From the NCBI GenBank assembly GCA_000702025.1, contig JNKJ01000007.1:124001-188000 (forward strand): a stretch of DNA of 64,000 nucleotides, in the 5' to 3' direction. The DNA is from Blautia schinkii DSM 10518. Lineage in GTDB: Bacteria; Bacillota; Clostridia; Lachnospirales; Lachnospiraceae. The translations under genes were made by a program, and so were the position numbers. This document shows positions 45,091 through 54,110 of this stretch, one piece after another. The stretch's first letter is position 1, and each line of letters begins with the position of its first letter. A model generated the notes under the pieces. That model searched no databases. It had not been told where the DNA came from and saw nothing but the letters and a program-made list of their open reading frames with translations.

Positions 45091-46902
45091 GTGGGGAAGA
45101 AAGAAAAGGGAATTAAAAATAAGGCTTTGACCAAGATTACCATTTTGATTGTAGTCTCCATGGTCATTGCGGTGGCTTTTTCCATTGTGATACTGCGCTC
45201 CAGGATTATCAAGGAGCAGCTTTCCAATTCCAGGGAGAATCTAAGTAACGTCACCTCCTACCTGGACACTTATATAGAAGAAATAGATGCCATTGCAAAA
45301 AATGTAAACTATAATTACGCCCTTCAGAATTATTTGGTAGCCGCAGTGGAGAACCAGGAGAAATACAACCAACCCTCCCGGATTAAGAAGATGAGGGAAT
45401 ACAAAATGAGCTCCCAGGCGTTCAACGACCTTCTGCTCATGCGCACGGATATCTCCTCCATCATGGTGTTCGGACAGGAAAACCTGCTGTTTTATAAGAC
45501 CATCTATAATTATTGGAATGTTGTCATGGACTATTCCGGGCTTGACTGGTATGCCAAAGCAGTGGAGAACCCGCAGTCTGTAATTGTGACAGGCCCTAAT
45601 CGTCATGCCTTCCTGGAAAACAACAACGAGCAGACGATTTCGTTAAGCCGGGTAATCCAGAACTACAAGGACGGTTCCTTTCTGGGTGTGATTCTCCTGG
45701 ACCTGAACCTTAATAAAATCGCAGAAATCTGTGAATCCAGCCAGGGGAATCCTGAGAGCTTTGTATGCGTGCTCAACGATAAGGGCGAGCTGATTTACCA
45801 GCAGAAAAAAGGACAGCAGAAGATAAGCCTCGCTGAGGAAGATACTCTCACTACAGTCAACCAGGCTTTGTCCGGAACATCGGATGATAATCTGCGTATG
45901 AAGCTTAACGGGGTGGATTATCTGGTTACAAAGAAAAATATGGATGGAACACAATGGACTGCGCTCAGCGTGCTGCCATATTCCGCAATCACTGCCAGAC
46001 TAAAGGACCCAAGCGTTCTTATTGTATTCTCCGTAGGTCTGACATTAATCTTAACCCTGCTTGCCTTAAACCGGGTGCTTACAAATATTGTCAAACCAAT
46101 CAAATCTCTGGAGCAGCATATCACTCAGGTAAGCTTTGAAAATATGGACGAAAAGGTTTCGATAGAAAGTGATGATGAAATCGGTAATCTCGAACAGAGC
46201 TTCAATGAGATGATGGAACGTATCAAGAACCTCAACGAGCAGATGGTCCAGGAGCAGGAGGAGAAGCGGAAATATGAGCTTCAGGCACTCCAGGCCCAGA
46301 TCAACCCGCACTTTTTATACAATACATTGGACTCTATTATCTGGATGGCCGAGACACACGATACGAATATTGTACCCATGACCGAGGCGCTGGCAAAGCT
46401 TTTCCGCATCTCTCTCAATAAAGGGAATGAAGAGATTACGGTGAAAAAAGAGATGGAGCATGTGAAAAACTATCTCATCATCCAGAGTATGCGCTACGCG
46501 GACAAGCTCACCTATGACCTCATCGTGGAAAAGGATGTGGAGAAATGTGTAATCATCAAGCTGATTCTGCAGCCCATTGTGGAAAACTGTATTTATCACG
46601 GCATCAAGCAGAAAAAAGGTAAGGGAAATATCATCATTCACACTTTCCGCGAGGACGGTATTCTGAAAATCCAAGTCAAGGATGACGGCTGCGGCATGAG
46701 TATGGACATGTGTGAGAAAATACTTTCCGGCGAGGCACCGATGGAGAATATCAGTGGTTCCGGCATTGGCGTTAGAAATGTGAATGAACGCATTAAGCTC
46801 AGATTCGGAAACGACTACGGGCTGCGTTATACATCAGAGGTTGGTGTGGGCACCACAGTAGAATATACGCTGCCGTATATCTTAGAGGAGGGCAGGTCAT
46901 GA
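45091..46902 (+). CDS. LytS/YesM-type sensor histidine kinase
   Basis: A 603-aa kinase with a GTG start 4 bp after the regulator stop. Membrane segment 1 is about residues 11-31. A Cache-like extracellular domain of about 270 residues follows, then membrane segment 2 (VLIVFSVGLTLILTLLAL), HAMP (NIVKPIKSLEQHI), QINPHFLYNTLDS with the phospho-acceptor His, and the HATPase domain (VENCIYHGIK, DDGCGM). Its stop overlaps the binding-protein start (ATGA), so the three products are made together and probably work together. Confidence 0.93.
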   Translation: MGKKEKGIKNKALTKITILIVVSMVIAVAFSIVILRSRIIKEQLSNSRENLSNVTSYLDTYIEEIDAIAKNVNYNYALQNYLVAAVENQEKYNQPSRIKKMREYKMSSQAFNDLLLMRTDISSIMVFGQENLLFYKTIYNYWNVVMDYSGLDWYAKAVENPQSVIVTGPNRHAFLENNNEQTISLSRVIQNYKDGSFLGVILLDLNLNKIAEICESSQGNPESFVCVLNDKGELIYQQKKGQQKISLAEEDTLTTVNQALSGTSDDNLRMKLNGVDYLVTKKNMDGTQWTALSVLPYSAITARLKDPSVLIVFSVGLTLILTLLALNRVLTNIVKPIKSLEQHITQVSFENMDEKVSIESDDEIGNLEQSFNEMMERIKNLNEQMVQEQEEKRKYELQALQAQINPHFLYNTLDSIIWMAETHDTNIVPMTEALAKLFRISLNKGNEEITVKKEMEHVKNYLIIQSMRYADKLTYDLIVEKDVEKCVIIKLILQPIVENCIYHGIKQKKGKGNIIIHTFREDGILKIQVKDDGCGMSMDMCEKILSGEAPMENISGSGIGVRNVNERIKLRFGNDYGLRYTSEVGVGTTVEYTLPYILEEGRS

Positions 46903-47924
46903 GAAAGAAACCGGCAATCGAGATTGTATTGATTTTTCTGCTGGCTGCTCTGCTTTTAGGTATGTATCTCTTTTATCAGGGTGGAAATCGCAGCAGTGGT
47001 TCTGATATGGACAAGCCTATGGAGCAAACCGAAACAGAAGGAATTGTGATTGGCGTGACCCTGGCATCAGAAGATTTCGCTTACCAGAAGGAGCTGGGCG
47101 ATATGATCACAGAGCTTGCAGCCCGGGAAGAGGACTGCACCCTTGAGCTCTGTTATGCAGACTGGGATGCGAATGTACAGATTGAGCAGATGAGAGCGTT
47201 TATTGAAGAGAAAGTGGACGCTGTGATTCTTTCACCTGTAAATGCCAAGTCTCTTCTTAATGTACTCAAAGAGACAAACCAGGCGGAGATTCCGGTCATC
47301 AATGTAAATATGAAGGTAGATATGGTTTCCTCGGAATATATCACCACCTATGTAGGTGCCAGTACCGAGGAGGAAGCTGAGCTTGCCGCGCAGATGGCGG
47401 TGGATTACTTTGACGGAAAAAGCGGCAAGGTGGGAGTGATCGAAGGCGCGCCCGGCAGCTCTCCCCAGATTGACCGCACGCAGGTATTTCTTGAGCGGAT
47501 TGCTTCTTATCCGAATATCGAGGTGGTGGGAATCGTCAACGGAAAATGGTCAAGGAGTATGGCCGGACTGGCGGCTCTGGACCTGCTTAATAAGAACCCG
47601 CAGCTTGACATGATCTACTGCCATGACAGCAATATGGCCATAGGCGCTTACGATATGCTCAAAAGCAGGGGAAAGGAAAAAGACATTAAGGTCATCGGCA
47701 TCGGGAACTCCGAGAGTGACATGCAGGCAGTGAAGGACGGAAGGCTCTACGGAATCGTGAGCCAGCCAGCGGATTATGAGGCTTACTACGCACTTGTGTG
47801 CGCACGCAAGGCCATATCCGGCAGCACCTTGCGCCCCTGGTACAAAAATACTGTAGAGATTATCACCCGGGATAACGTGGATAAGTATAAGTCGCCGATG
47901 GAGGGTGAGAGCTTGAAATATTGA
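46899..47924 (+). CDS. Membrane-anchored sugar-binding protein, probable sensor partner (XylFII-like)
   Basis: A 341-aa RbsB-family protein whose N-terminus (AIEIVLIFLLAALLLGMYLF, about 6-25) is an uncleaved anchor instead of a signal peptide with a cleavage site. The binding domain follows, with VDAVILSPVNAKSL and GVIEGAPGSSPQIDRT. It overlaps the kinase gene by 4 bp and is separated from the importer genes by a terminator. This matches the XylFII-LytS-YesN arrangement, in which an anchored binding protein presents ligand to the kinase. The ligand is unknown. Confidence 0.85.
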   Translation: MRKKPAIEIVLIFLLAALLLGMYLFYQGGNRSSGSDMDKPMEQTETEGIVIGVTLASEDFAYQKELGDMITELAAREEDCTLELCYADWDANVQIEQMRAFIEEKVDAVILSPVNAKSLLNVLKETNQAEIPVINVNMKVDMVSSEYITTYVGASTEEEAELAAQMAVDYFDGKSGKVGVIEGAPGSSPQIDRTQVFLERIASYPNIEVVGIVNGKWSRSMAGLAALDLLNKNPQLDMIYCHDSNMAIGAYDMLKSRGKEKDIKVIGIGNSESDMQAVKDGRLYGIVSQPADYEAYYALVCARKAISGSTLRPWYKNTVEIITRDNVDKYKSPMEGESLKY

Positions 47925-47954
47925 ATTTCTGATATAAAAATGAAAAATTAGACC

Positions 47955-47995
47955 AAACCCATGAAAATATTGAATTCATATTTTCATGGGTTTTT
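47955..47995 (+). terminator. Intrinsic terminator between sensor and importer operons
   Basis: AAACCCATGAAAATA pairs perfectly over 15 bp with TATTTTCATGGGTTT around a 9-nt loop, followed by T-rich sequence. TATAAT at 47998-48003 right after it may be the -10 of the importer operon, though its -35 is weak. Confidence 0.9.
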
Positions 47996-48044
47996 CTTAT
48001 AATGAAACCATCAAAAAACGGATCTACAAATCAGGAGGTAGAAA

Positions 48045-49013
48045 ATGAAGAAAAAATTAGTAAGTGTAATGTTATGTGCAGCAATGATCTGTGCCCTGCC
48101 AATGGCTGTTCACGCAGAGGACAAAATCACCATCGGTTCCGTGATCATGAACAACTCCGGCGAATGGTTTGCTGAGGTTATCAAGGGCCAGGAGGATGCC
48201 GCTAAGGAATTAGGCGTAGACTTCTCCATCGTTTCATCCGACAACGAAATTTCCAAAGAATCCGACAATGTTGCTACTTTTATGGCACAGCAGGTAGACG
48301 CTCTGGTAATTTCCCCACTGGCAGTGGACGCTTCCATCGCAGCAGTTGAGACTGCAACTAAGGACGCACAGATTCCGGTCGTTACCTGGAATACCACCGT
48401 AGATACCGACGTTACCAGCCACGTAGGCGTAGTTCCTTCAGAGCTTGGCGGAAATACAGGTAAATACGCAGTTGATTATATTAAAGAAAACTTCCCGGAT
48501 GGCTGTAAGCTTGCCATCATCGGCGACAGCAACTACGAAATCGGTATCGCAAGATGTGACGGCTTCAAAGAAGCAATCAAAGAGCTGACCGACGCCGGAA
48601 CCGTAGAAATCGTAAACGAGCAGGATGCTGAGCTTCAGGAAGAAGGACTTGACATTACAGAGCAGATTCTTACCGCTAACCCGGACGTACAGGTTATCTG
48701 GTGCTGGAACCAGACCTCTCTCTTAGGCTGTGCTGCAGCTCTTGAGAACGCAGGCAAGAGCGACATCGTTCTTATGGGAACCGATATGTCCGTTGAGCTG
48801 GCAAAAGATATGCTGGGCGATTCCATCACTCTGCAGGCGATCACCACTCAGATGCCTTATGACATGGGATACCAGGCAGTAGAAAACGCTGTGAAAGCTG
48901 TAAAAGGCGAAGAAGTAGAAAAAGAAATCATGATTCCTACCTACACCTACACCAAAGACAACATGGATGAGATTCAGACTTACATCGACGAGCATGAGGA
49001 CCTTGTAGGATAA
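48045..49013 (+). CDS. Sugar-binding protein of ABC importer (RbsB family)
   Basis: A 322-aa binding protein preceded by AGGAGG. The signal peptide MKKKLVSVMLCAAMICALPM ends VHA-ED, a signal peptidase I site with no lipobox. The type-1 periplasmic fold includes QQVDALVISPLAVDAS and LAIIGDSNYEIGIARCDGF. It starts an importer operon that continues into methyltransferase genes, so its ligand may be a methylated sugar or glycoside (inference). Confidence 0.93.
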   Translation: MKKKLVSVMLCAAMICALPMAVHAEDKITIGSVIMNNSGEWFAEVIKGQEDAAKELGVDFSIVSSDNEISKESDNVATFMAQQVDALVISPLAVDASIAAVETATKDAQIPVVTWNTTVDTDVTSHVGVVPSELGGNTGKYAVDYIKENFPDGCKLAIIGDSNYEIGIARCDGFKEAIKELTDAGTVEIVNEQDAELQEEGLDITEQILTANPDVQVIWCWNQTSLLGCAAALENAGKSDIVLMGTDMSVELAKDMLGDSITLQAITTQMPYDMGYQAVENAVKAVKGEEVEKEIMIPTYTYTKDNMDEIQTYIDEHEDLVG

Positions 49014-49041
49014 TAACACTTGAAAATAAGCAGTGAAAGAT

Positions 49042-49070
49042 AAAGGGTGTTCGTCAAAGGAACACCTTTT
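49042..49070 (+). terminator. Intercistronic hairpin with T-tract after the binding-protein gene
   Basis: GGTGTTC pairs with GAACACC around GTCAAAG, flanked by AAA and TTTT. It is probably a partial terminator that keeps binding-protein mRNA in excess of importer mRNA. An alternative start region follows before rbsA. Confidence 0.7.
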
Positions 49071-49188
49071 ACCTTGTAAGCAGATAACACTACCGCCTAG
49101 TGCCGCCCGGCGCTGGTACAGCGAATGCTTATTATTCAATGTGCCAGATAGGCGGAGTGTACTTGAATGAAAAAAGGAGGAAGTGCAC

Positions 49189-50694
49189 GTGCCGGATATT
49201 GTATTACAGGCGAAGGGCATTACCAAACGGTTCGGCGGCATTACAGCCCTGGAAAATGCCGAACTGGAAGTGCGGGAGGGTGAAGTACATGCCCTTGTTG
49301 GCGCGAACGGGGCAGGTAAAAGTACCCTAATCAAGATTATCACAGGGGCTTATTCAAATGACGAAGGCAAGGTATATCTGGACGGAAAGGAAGTAGACAT
49401 CAAATCCACGTTTGACGCACGTGCCAAGGGCATCAGTGCCGTTTATCAGGAGTTTTCATTGATCAATACGGTTTCCGTGGCAGAGAATATTTATATGGGC
49501 AAGCTTCTGTATAATAATGTAGGCCCCATCCCCCGGGTAGACTGGAAAAAAATCAATCAGGAAACACAGAAGCTTCTTGACAGCCTGGGAGTGACGAACA
49601 TTAAGCCGGAAACGATCGTTGGCAGGCTGAGTGTAGCGCAAAAGCAGATGGTGGAGATTGCCAAAGCACTTTCCAACAAGCTGAAGGTGCTGATCATGGA
49701 TGAGCCCACGGCCTCTCTTTCCGATAAGGAAATTGATAATATGTTCAAGATTATCAAGGACCTGAAATCAAAGGGAATCAGTATTATTTATGTATCCCAC
49801 AGGCTTGAGGAGCTGCCCATCATTTGTGACCGCATCTCTATCTACAGGGATGGCCGTTACATAAAAACAATGAACATTGAGGATGCACCTAAACAGGTCA
49901 TTATCGAAAACATGGTAGGCAGAAGCATGACTGCCACCGAGCAGGTGAAATGCTATACTGACGAAATACTGCTGGAGGTTAAGAATTTCTCATCAGGGAA
50001 AAAGTTCCAGAACATTAACTTAAAGCTTCATAAAGGGGAAATCCTCGGCATAGCCGGCTTGGCGGGAGCAGGGAGGACTGAGTTTGTCCGGGCACTCTTC
50101 GGAGCTGACCCCAAGGATTCCGGGCAGGTGTTCATAAACGGGCAGGAGGTACATATCAAGTCGCCTCAGGACGCAAAACATGCGGGAATCGGCTTTATCA
50201 CAGAGGACCGTAAGGAGGAGGGCCTGATTCTCGGAATGGACCTTCATACGAACGTGGGCATGACCATTTTGGACAGGCTGAAAAAGGGTTTTTCATTGGA
50301 TTTAAGCAAGGAGATTGCTCTTACAAATGATTATATCAAATCTCTGAGCATCAAGTGCCGAGACGGAAATCAGAAAGCCAGAGCACTTAGCGGCGGAAAC
50401 CAGCAGAAGGTGGTTATCGCCAAATGGCTGGCCATGGAGCCGAAGATTCTCATCATGGACGAGCCTACCAGAGGTATTGACGTGGGCTCCAAGAACCAGA
50501 TTTATGCGCTGATCAACAATCTGGCACAGCAGGGAATCGGTATTATCATGATTTCCTCGGAACTGCCGGAGGTTCTGCAGGTATCGAACAACATTATGGT
50601 TTTTGCTGCCGGCAGAGTTACCGGAGTGTTGGAAAATAAAGACTTGACCCAGGATATTCTGCTGGACTATGCGACCAGCCAGAAAGCTGTGTAA
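49189..50694 (+). CDS. Sugar ABC importer, duplicated ATP-binding protein (RbsA type)
   Basis: A 501-aa tandem ATPase. A GTG at 49189 is preferred: AGGAGG at 49175-49180 is 8 bp upstream, while the GTG at 49183 is only 2 bp away. Walker A GANGAGKST, signature LSVAQKQMVEIAKAL and MDEPTASL mark an active first half. The second half has GLAGAGRTEF and LSGGNQQKVVIAKW. It pairs with the permease that follows. Confidence 0.94.
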   Translation: MPDIVLQAKGITKRFGGITALENAELEVREGEVHALVGANGAGKSTLIKIITGAYSNDEGKVYLDGKEVDIKSTFDARAKGISAVYQEFSLINTVSVAENIYMGKLLYNNVGPIPRVDWKKINQETQKLLDSLGVTNIKPETIVGRLSVAQKQMVEIAKALSNKLKVLIMDEPTASLSDKEIDNMFKIIKDLKSKGISIIYVSHRLEELPIICDRISIYRDGRYIKTMNIEDAPKQVIIENMVGRSMTATEQVKCYTDEILLEVKNFSSGKKFQNINLKLHKGEILGIAGLAGAGRTEFVRALFGADPKDSGQVFINGQEVHIKSPQDAKHAGIGFITEDRKEEGLILGMDLHTNVGMTILDRLKKGFSLDLSKEIALTNDYIKSLSIKCRDGNQKARALSGGNQQKVVIAKWLAMEPKILIMDEPTRGIDVGSKNQIYALINNLAQQGIGIIMISSELPEVLQVSNNIMVFAAGRVTGVLENKDLTQDILLDYATSQKAV

Positions 50695-50708
50695 TTGGAG
50701 GTATAGAA

Positions 50709-51659
50709 TTGGAAAAGAAATCCTTTGACTTAAAGAATTTTTTAATGAAGTACGTCATGTACTTATTTCTTGTATTAATGTGCATTGTCCTGGCAATTGC
50801 CAGTGATAAGTTTTTAACCCCCACGAACCTGATCACCATCATTAAGCAGATTTCTATTCAGTCCGTGGTGGCAATCGGTATGACGATGATTATTATCAGT
50901 GGAAACATTGACCTGAGTGTGGGTTCTATTGTAGCTTTTTGTTCCGTTGCGTGTGCAATGATCATGAACAAGGGACTGCCAATGATCGTGGCGATTATTG
51001 TGGCGATCGCTGCCGGAGCGCTTTTCGGACTGATCACTGGTGGTGTGACCGCGAAGCTTAAGCTGCATTCCTTCCTGGTAACGCTGGCGCTGATGACTGC
51101 TATCCGCGGTATGGCTCAGACGCTCACCAATGGCCGCCCTGTTGCCGGACTGCCGGATGGATTCGGTAAGATAGCATCCGGAAGTATCGGACCGATTCCC
51201 TACCTTGTGATTTACATGATCGTATTATATGCAATCTTTATGTATGTCATGAAATATACGGCGTTCGGACGTTCTATCTATGCGGTGGGAAGTAATCAGG
51301 AATCCGCCAGATTGTCCGGTATCAACATTGAAAAAGTGAAAACTCTTGTTTTCGTACTTTCCGGAGCTCTCTGCGGTATCGCCGGCGTGCTTCTTACCGC
51401 GAAGGTACGTTCCGGTGACCCGACCTGTGCGAATGCGTGGGAGATGGATACCATCGCAGGCGCGATCATCGGCGGAACCAGTATGATGGGCGGCGAAGGT
51501 AAGCTGGGCGGAACCATCATCGGTCTGCTCTTTGTGGGTATCCTGGCAAACGGCATGGTGCTCCTGGGCGTGAGCGCGTATATGCAGAGTGTTATCAAAG
51601 GTCTTGTAATTTTCCTGGCGGTTATCATCAACAGTATTCAGAAACGCAGCCAGGCTTGA
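50709..51659 (+). CDS. Sugar ABC importer permease (RbsC type)
   Basis: A 316-aa BPD_transp_2 permease with a TTG start 7 bp after GGAGG at 50697-50701. Motifs include ISGNIDLSVGSIVAFCS, LHSFLVTLALMTAIRG and AVGSNQESARLSGI. It is 14 bp from the ATPase gene and 20 bp from the methyltransferase gene, so transport and methyl transfer are in one transcript. Confidence 0.94.
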   Translation: MEKKSFDLKNFLMKYVMYLFLVLMCIVLAIASDKFLTPTNLITIIKQISIQSVVAIGMTMIIISGNIDLSVGSIVAFCSVACAMIMNKGLPMIVAIIVAIAAGALFGLITGGVTAKLKLHSFLVTLALMTAIRGMAQTLTNGRPVAGLPDGFGKIASGSIGPIPYLVIYMIVLYAIFMYVMKYTAFGRSIYAVGSNQESARLSGINIEKVKTLVFVLSGALCGIAGVLLTAKVRSGDPTCANAWEMDTIAGAIIGGTSMMGGEGKLGGTIIGLLFVGILANGMVLLGVSAYMQSVIKGLVIFLAVIINSIQKRSQA

Positions 51660-51679
51660 TAGAAGGAGGATAAGTGATT

Positions 51680-52729
51680 ATGAACAGTAAAGAACGTTTT
51701 TATGCGACAATTGAAAGAAAACCTGTGGACAGGCCCGCATGCTGGATGGGAATGCCCACACCTACCGCTATTCCGGAGCTGTGTAAATTTTACGGAGTAG
51801 ATACATTTAATGAGTTAAAGGTTGCCTGCGGTGATGATTTCTACGCGGTTGAGGTGCCTTATAAGTCACCCACCTGCTCTGCTTTATACGCTGCATTTGA
51901 CTGGTACATGAACGGCACCAACGTGGACACGGAGCATCGTACTCTGACTGCGGACGGCTGCTTTGCGGAGTGCGAGGATATCGAGGATGTGGAGGCTGTG
52001 AATTTCCCGTGGCCGGACCCGGAATTATACATTGATCCGGAGGAGTGTAAACGTCTCGTAGACGAGGCTCCCGAGGATAAAGTGGTGATTGGTATGGTAT
52101 GGGCCTGCCATTTCCAGGACGTATGTGCAGCCTTTGGTATGCAGACCTGCCTGATGAATATGGTTGCCGAGCCGGAGATGGTTCATGCGGTAGATGATAA
52201 GATAGTTGCTTTTTATGAGAAAGCACTGAAGATTTTCCTTGAAGCTACCAAGGGCAAGGTACAGGCAATCCTGATCGGCGACGACATGGGAAGCCAGCGC
52301 GGCCTGATGATCAGTCCGGCACTCATTGAGGAGTTTGTAATCCCGGGTGCGAAGAAGCTGATTGACATTGCCCACAGCTATGGTGTAAAGGTTGTCTACC
52401 ATTCCTGCGGCTCTATCGTGGACGCAATCCCGCTTCTGATTGAAGCCGGCGTGGATGCAATCCATCCGATTCAGGCTCTGGCAGCAGGTATGCAGCCTGA
52501 CAACCTGAAAGCGAAATTCGAGGGCCAGGTTTCTTTCTGTGGCGGCGTTGACACCCAGGACCTTCTTGTAAACGGAACACCGGAGATGGTTAAGGATAAA
52601 GTGAAAGAGCTGCGCGGCTATTTCCCTACAGGTTTGATCGTATCCCCCAGTCATGAGGCTATCCAGAGTGACGTTCCTCCGGTAAATATCAAGGCATTGT
52701 TTGACGAGGCGCAGAAGATTTACGACTAA
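51680..52729 (+). CDS. UroD-family corrinoid-dependent methyltransferase I (MtaA/MtvB-like)
   Basis: A 349-aa member of the COG0407 uroporphyrinogen-decarboxylase-like family. It is not a haem enzyme: no haem genes are nearby, and it has the zinc motif of methyltransferases (YHSCGS followed by SFCGGVDTQ, an HxC...C pattern). Family members transfer methyl groups between substrates such as methanol, methylamines or methoxy compounds and a corrinoid protein. AGGAGG at 51663-51668 could serve GTG 51674 or ATG 51680; I use the ATG. It lies directly behind the importer permease, with a corrinoid protein gene downstream. The methyl donor is unknown. Confidence 0.83.
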   Translation: MNSKERFYATIERKPVDRPACWMGMPTPTAIPELCKFYGVDTFNELKVACGDDFYAVEVPYKSPTCSALYAAFDWYMNGTNVDTEHRTLTADGCFAECEDIEDVEAVNFPWPDPELYIDPEECKRLVDEAPEDKVVIGMVWACHFQDVCAAFGMQTCLMNMVAEPEMVHAVDDKIVAFYEKALKIFLEATKGKVQAILIGDDMGSQRGLMISPALIEEFVIPGAKKLIDIAHSYGVKVVYHSCGSIVDAIPLLIEAGVDAIHPIQALAAGMQPDNLKAKFEGQVSFCGGVDTQDLLVNGTPEMVKDKVKELRGYFPTGLIVSPSHEAIQSDVPPVNIKALFDEAQKIYD

Positions 52730-52811
52730 GAGGTGCCGTAATAATAAAAAATGATACGGCTAAGAAGTGGCGTAATGATTAGAGAATCTACGATTGAGAG
52801 GTGGCGTAATG
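52727..52811 (+). repeat. Three copies of a ribosome-binding/start segment before the mutarotase gene
   Basis: AAGAGGTGCCGTAATAAT (from about 52727), AAGAAGTGGCGTAATGATTA (from about 52762) and GAGAGGTGGCGTAATGATTA (from about 52796) are similar units about 35 bp apart. The last one carries the mutarotase start codon; the middle one has the same GTGG-N4-ATG layout but quickly meets a stop. Confidence 0.6.
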
Positions 52812-53135
52812 ATTAGAAGGTTTGGCGAGATGATTAAGATTAAGCCGGAGGGGCTGGAGGCGTATAAGCGTTACCACGCGAACCCTCTGCCGGGTGTGAA
52901 TGAGATGATCAAGGAGTGTCATCTGAAGAATTACAGCATCTATCAGAGAGGCGACTATATGTTTGCCTATTATGAATACGACGGCGACGATTTCGAGGCG
53001 GATATGGCAAAGATGGCGGCAGACCCGGCTACCCAGCGGTGGTGGGACGTGGTGAAGCCTCTTATGCAGCCGTTGGAGGACCGTAAAGCGGGCGAGTTCT
53101 GGTCAGGCATGGAAGAGATTTATCATTTGGATTAA
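52809..53135 (+). CDS. L-rhamnose mutarotase family protein (RhaM/YiiL-like)
   Basis: A 108-aa single-domain protein. The ATG at 52809 follows GAGAGGTGG. The dimeric alpha-beta barrel fold is suggested by MIRRFGEMIKIKPEGLEAYK, followed by the mutarotase-type KNYSIYQRGDYMFAYYEY and DPATQRWWDVVKPLMQPL. RhaM interconverts the anomers of L-rhamnose. Here it lies between a methyltransferase I gene and a pterin methyltransferase gene, with no rhamnose isomerase or kinase nearby, so its substrate may be a methylated or free deoxy sugar (inference). Confidence 0.82.
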   Translation: MIRRFGEMIKIKPEGLEAYKRYHANPLPGVNEMIKECHLKNYSIYQRGDYMFAYYEYDGDDFEADMAKMAADPATQRWWDVVKPLMQPLEDRKAGEFWSGMEEIYHLD

Positions 53136-53166
53136 TATAAACATGACTTTATAGGGAGAACAGACA

Positions 53167-53970
53167 ATGATTATTATTGGTGAAAAAATCAACGGTTCCA
53201 TTCCGGTGGTAGCTAAGGCGATTGCAGAGCGCGACGCAGAATTTATCAAGCAGAGGGCGAAAATCCAGGCGGAGGCAGGGGCTACCTATATTGACTGCTG
53301 CGCCTCAGTGGAAGAGGCAGTGGAGGTGGAAACCTTAAAGTGGATGATCGACTGCATCCAGGAGGTTACAGACCTGCCTATATCCGTGGACAGCCCTAGT
53401 GCCGATGTTCTGGCGGAGGTATTCAGCTACTGCAAGCGTCCGGGACTTATCAACTCTGTTTCTATGGAGGGGGATAAGGTTGACAAAATTTTCCCGCTGA
53501 TTGCGGATACCAAGTGGGAAGTCATCTGCCTTCTTTCCGATGACAGCGGCATTCCCAAATGCGCTGCAGACAGGCTTCGGGTTTTTGACAAGCTTATGGA
53601 AAAGGCGAAGGAATACGGCATTGCACCAAGCCGTATGCACATTGACCCGCTGGTGGAGATGCTCTGCACCTCAGAGGACGGCATTGCCATGAATGAGGAA
53701 GTGATCAGCACCATCCGTGCTCAGTATCCTTCCATCCATATCACTGCAGCAGTGAGCAATATTTCCTTTAACCTGCCGGTTCGTAAGCTCATTAACATCG
53801 GATTTACAGTGCTCGCTATGAAAGCAGGACTGGACAGCGCAATTCTCGACCCGACCAACCGCGACCTTCTGGGAATCGTGTTTGCCACGGAGGCGCTTCT
53901 GGGACAGGATGATTATTGCATGGAATATATCGGAGCATACAGGGAAGGCATTATTGGGCCTGTGAAGTAA
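53167..53970 (+). CDS. Pterin-binding methyltransferase II (methyltetrahydrofolate:corrinoid type)
   Basis: A 267-aa TIM-barrel protein of the pterin-binding family (MtvA/AcsE/MetH middle domain). It begins MIIIGEKINGSIPVVAKAI, the family GE-x-N opening, and has TYIDCCASVEEAVEVETL and ITAAVSNISFNLPVRKLIN. Such enzymes move a methyl group between a corrinoid protein and tetrahydrofolate. It is 32 bp after the mutarotase gene and 140 bp before the corrinoid protein gene. Direction is probably substrate methyl to methyl-THF, as in acetogen O-demethylases. Confidence 0.88.
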   Translation: MIIIGEKINGSIPVVAKAIAERDAEFIKQRAKIQAEAGATYIDCCASVEEAVEVETLKWMIDCIQEVTDLPISVDSPSADVLAEVFSYCKRPGLINSVSMEGDKVDKIFPLIADTKWEVICLLSDDSGIPKCAADRLRVFDKLMEKAKEYGIAPSRMHIDPLVEMLCTSEDGIAMNEEVISTIRAQYPSIHITAAVSNISFNLPVRKLINIGFTVLAMKAGLDSAILDPTNRDLLGIVFATEALLGQDDYCMEYIGAYREGIIGPVK

Positions 53971-54110
53971 ATGGATGTGGACGGCAGCAAATATTAACTG
54001 CGGGTAAGCGGCGTGCTGTCGATAGACATACGACACACAAACAAACAAATTACAGGCGCAGATGGTGCGGATATCTGCGGAAAAATAGTATATTTACGGA
54101 GGAATATAGA

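Noticed and set aside
51680-52729. Uroporphyrinogen decarboxylase of haem synthesis
   Set aside because: The HxC...C zinc motif and the adjacent corrinoid and pterin methyltransferase genes point to the methyltransferase branch of the family.
51660-54110. Cobalamin riboswitch that might control the corrinoid genes
   Set aside because: No B12-box-like sequence or long structured leader was seen in the short gaps of this operon.
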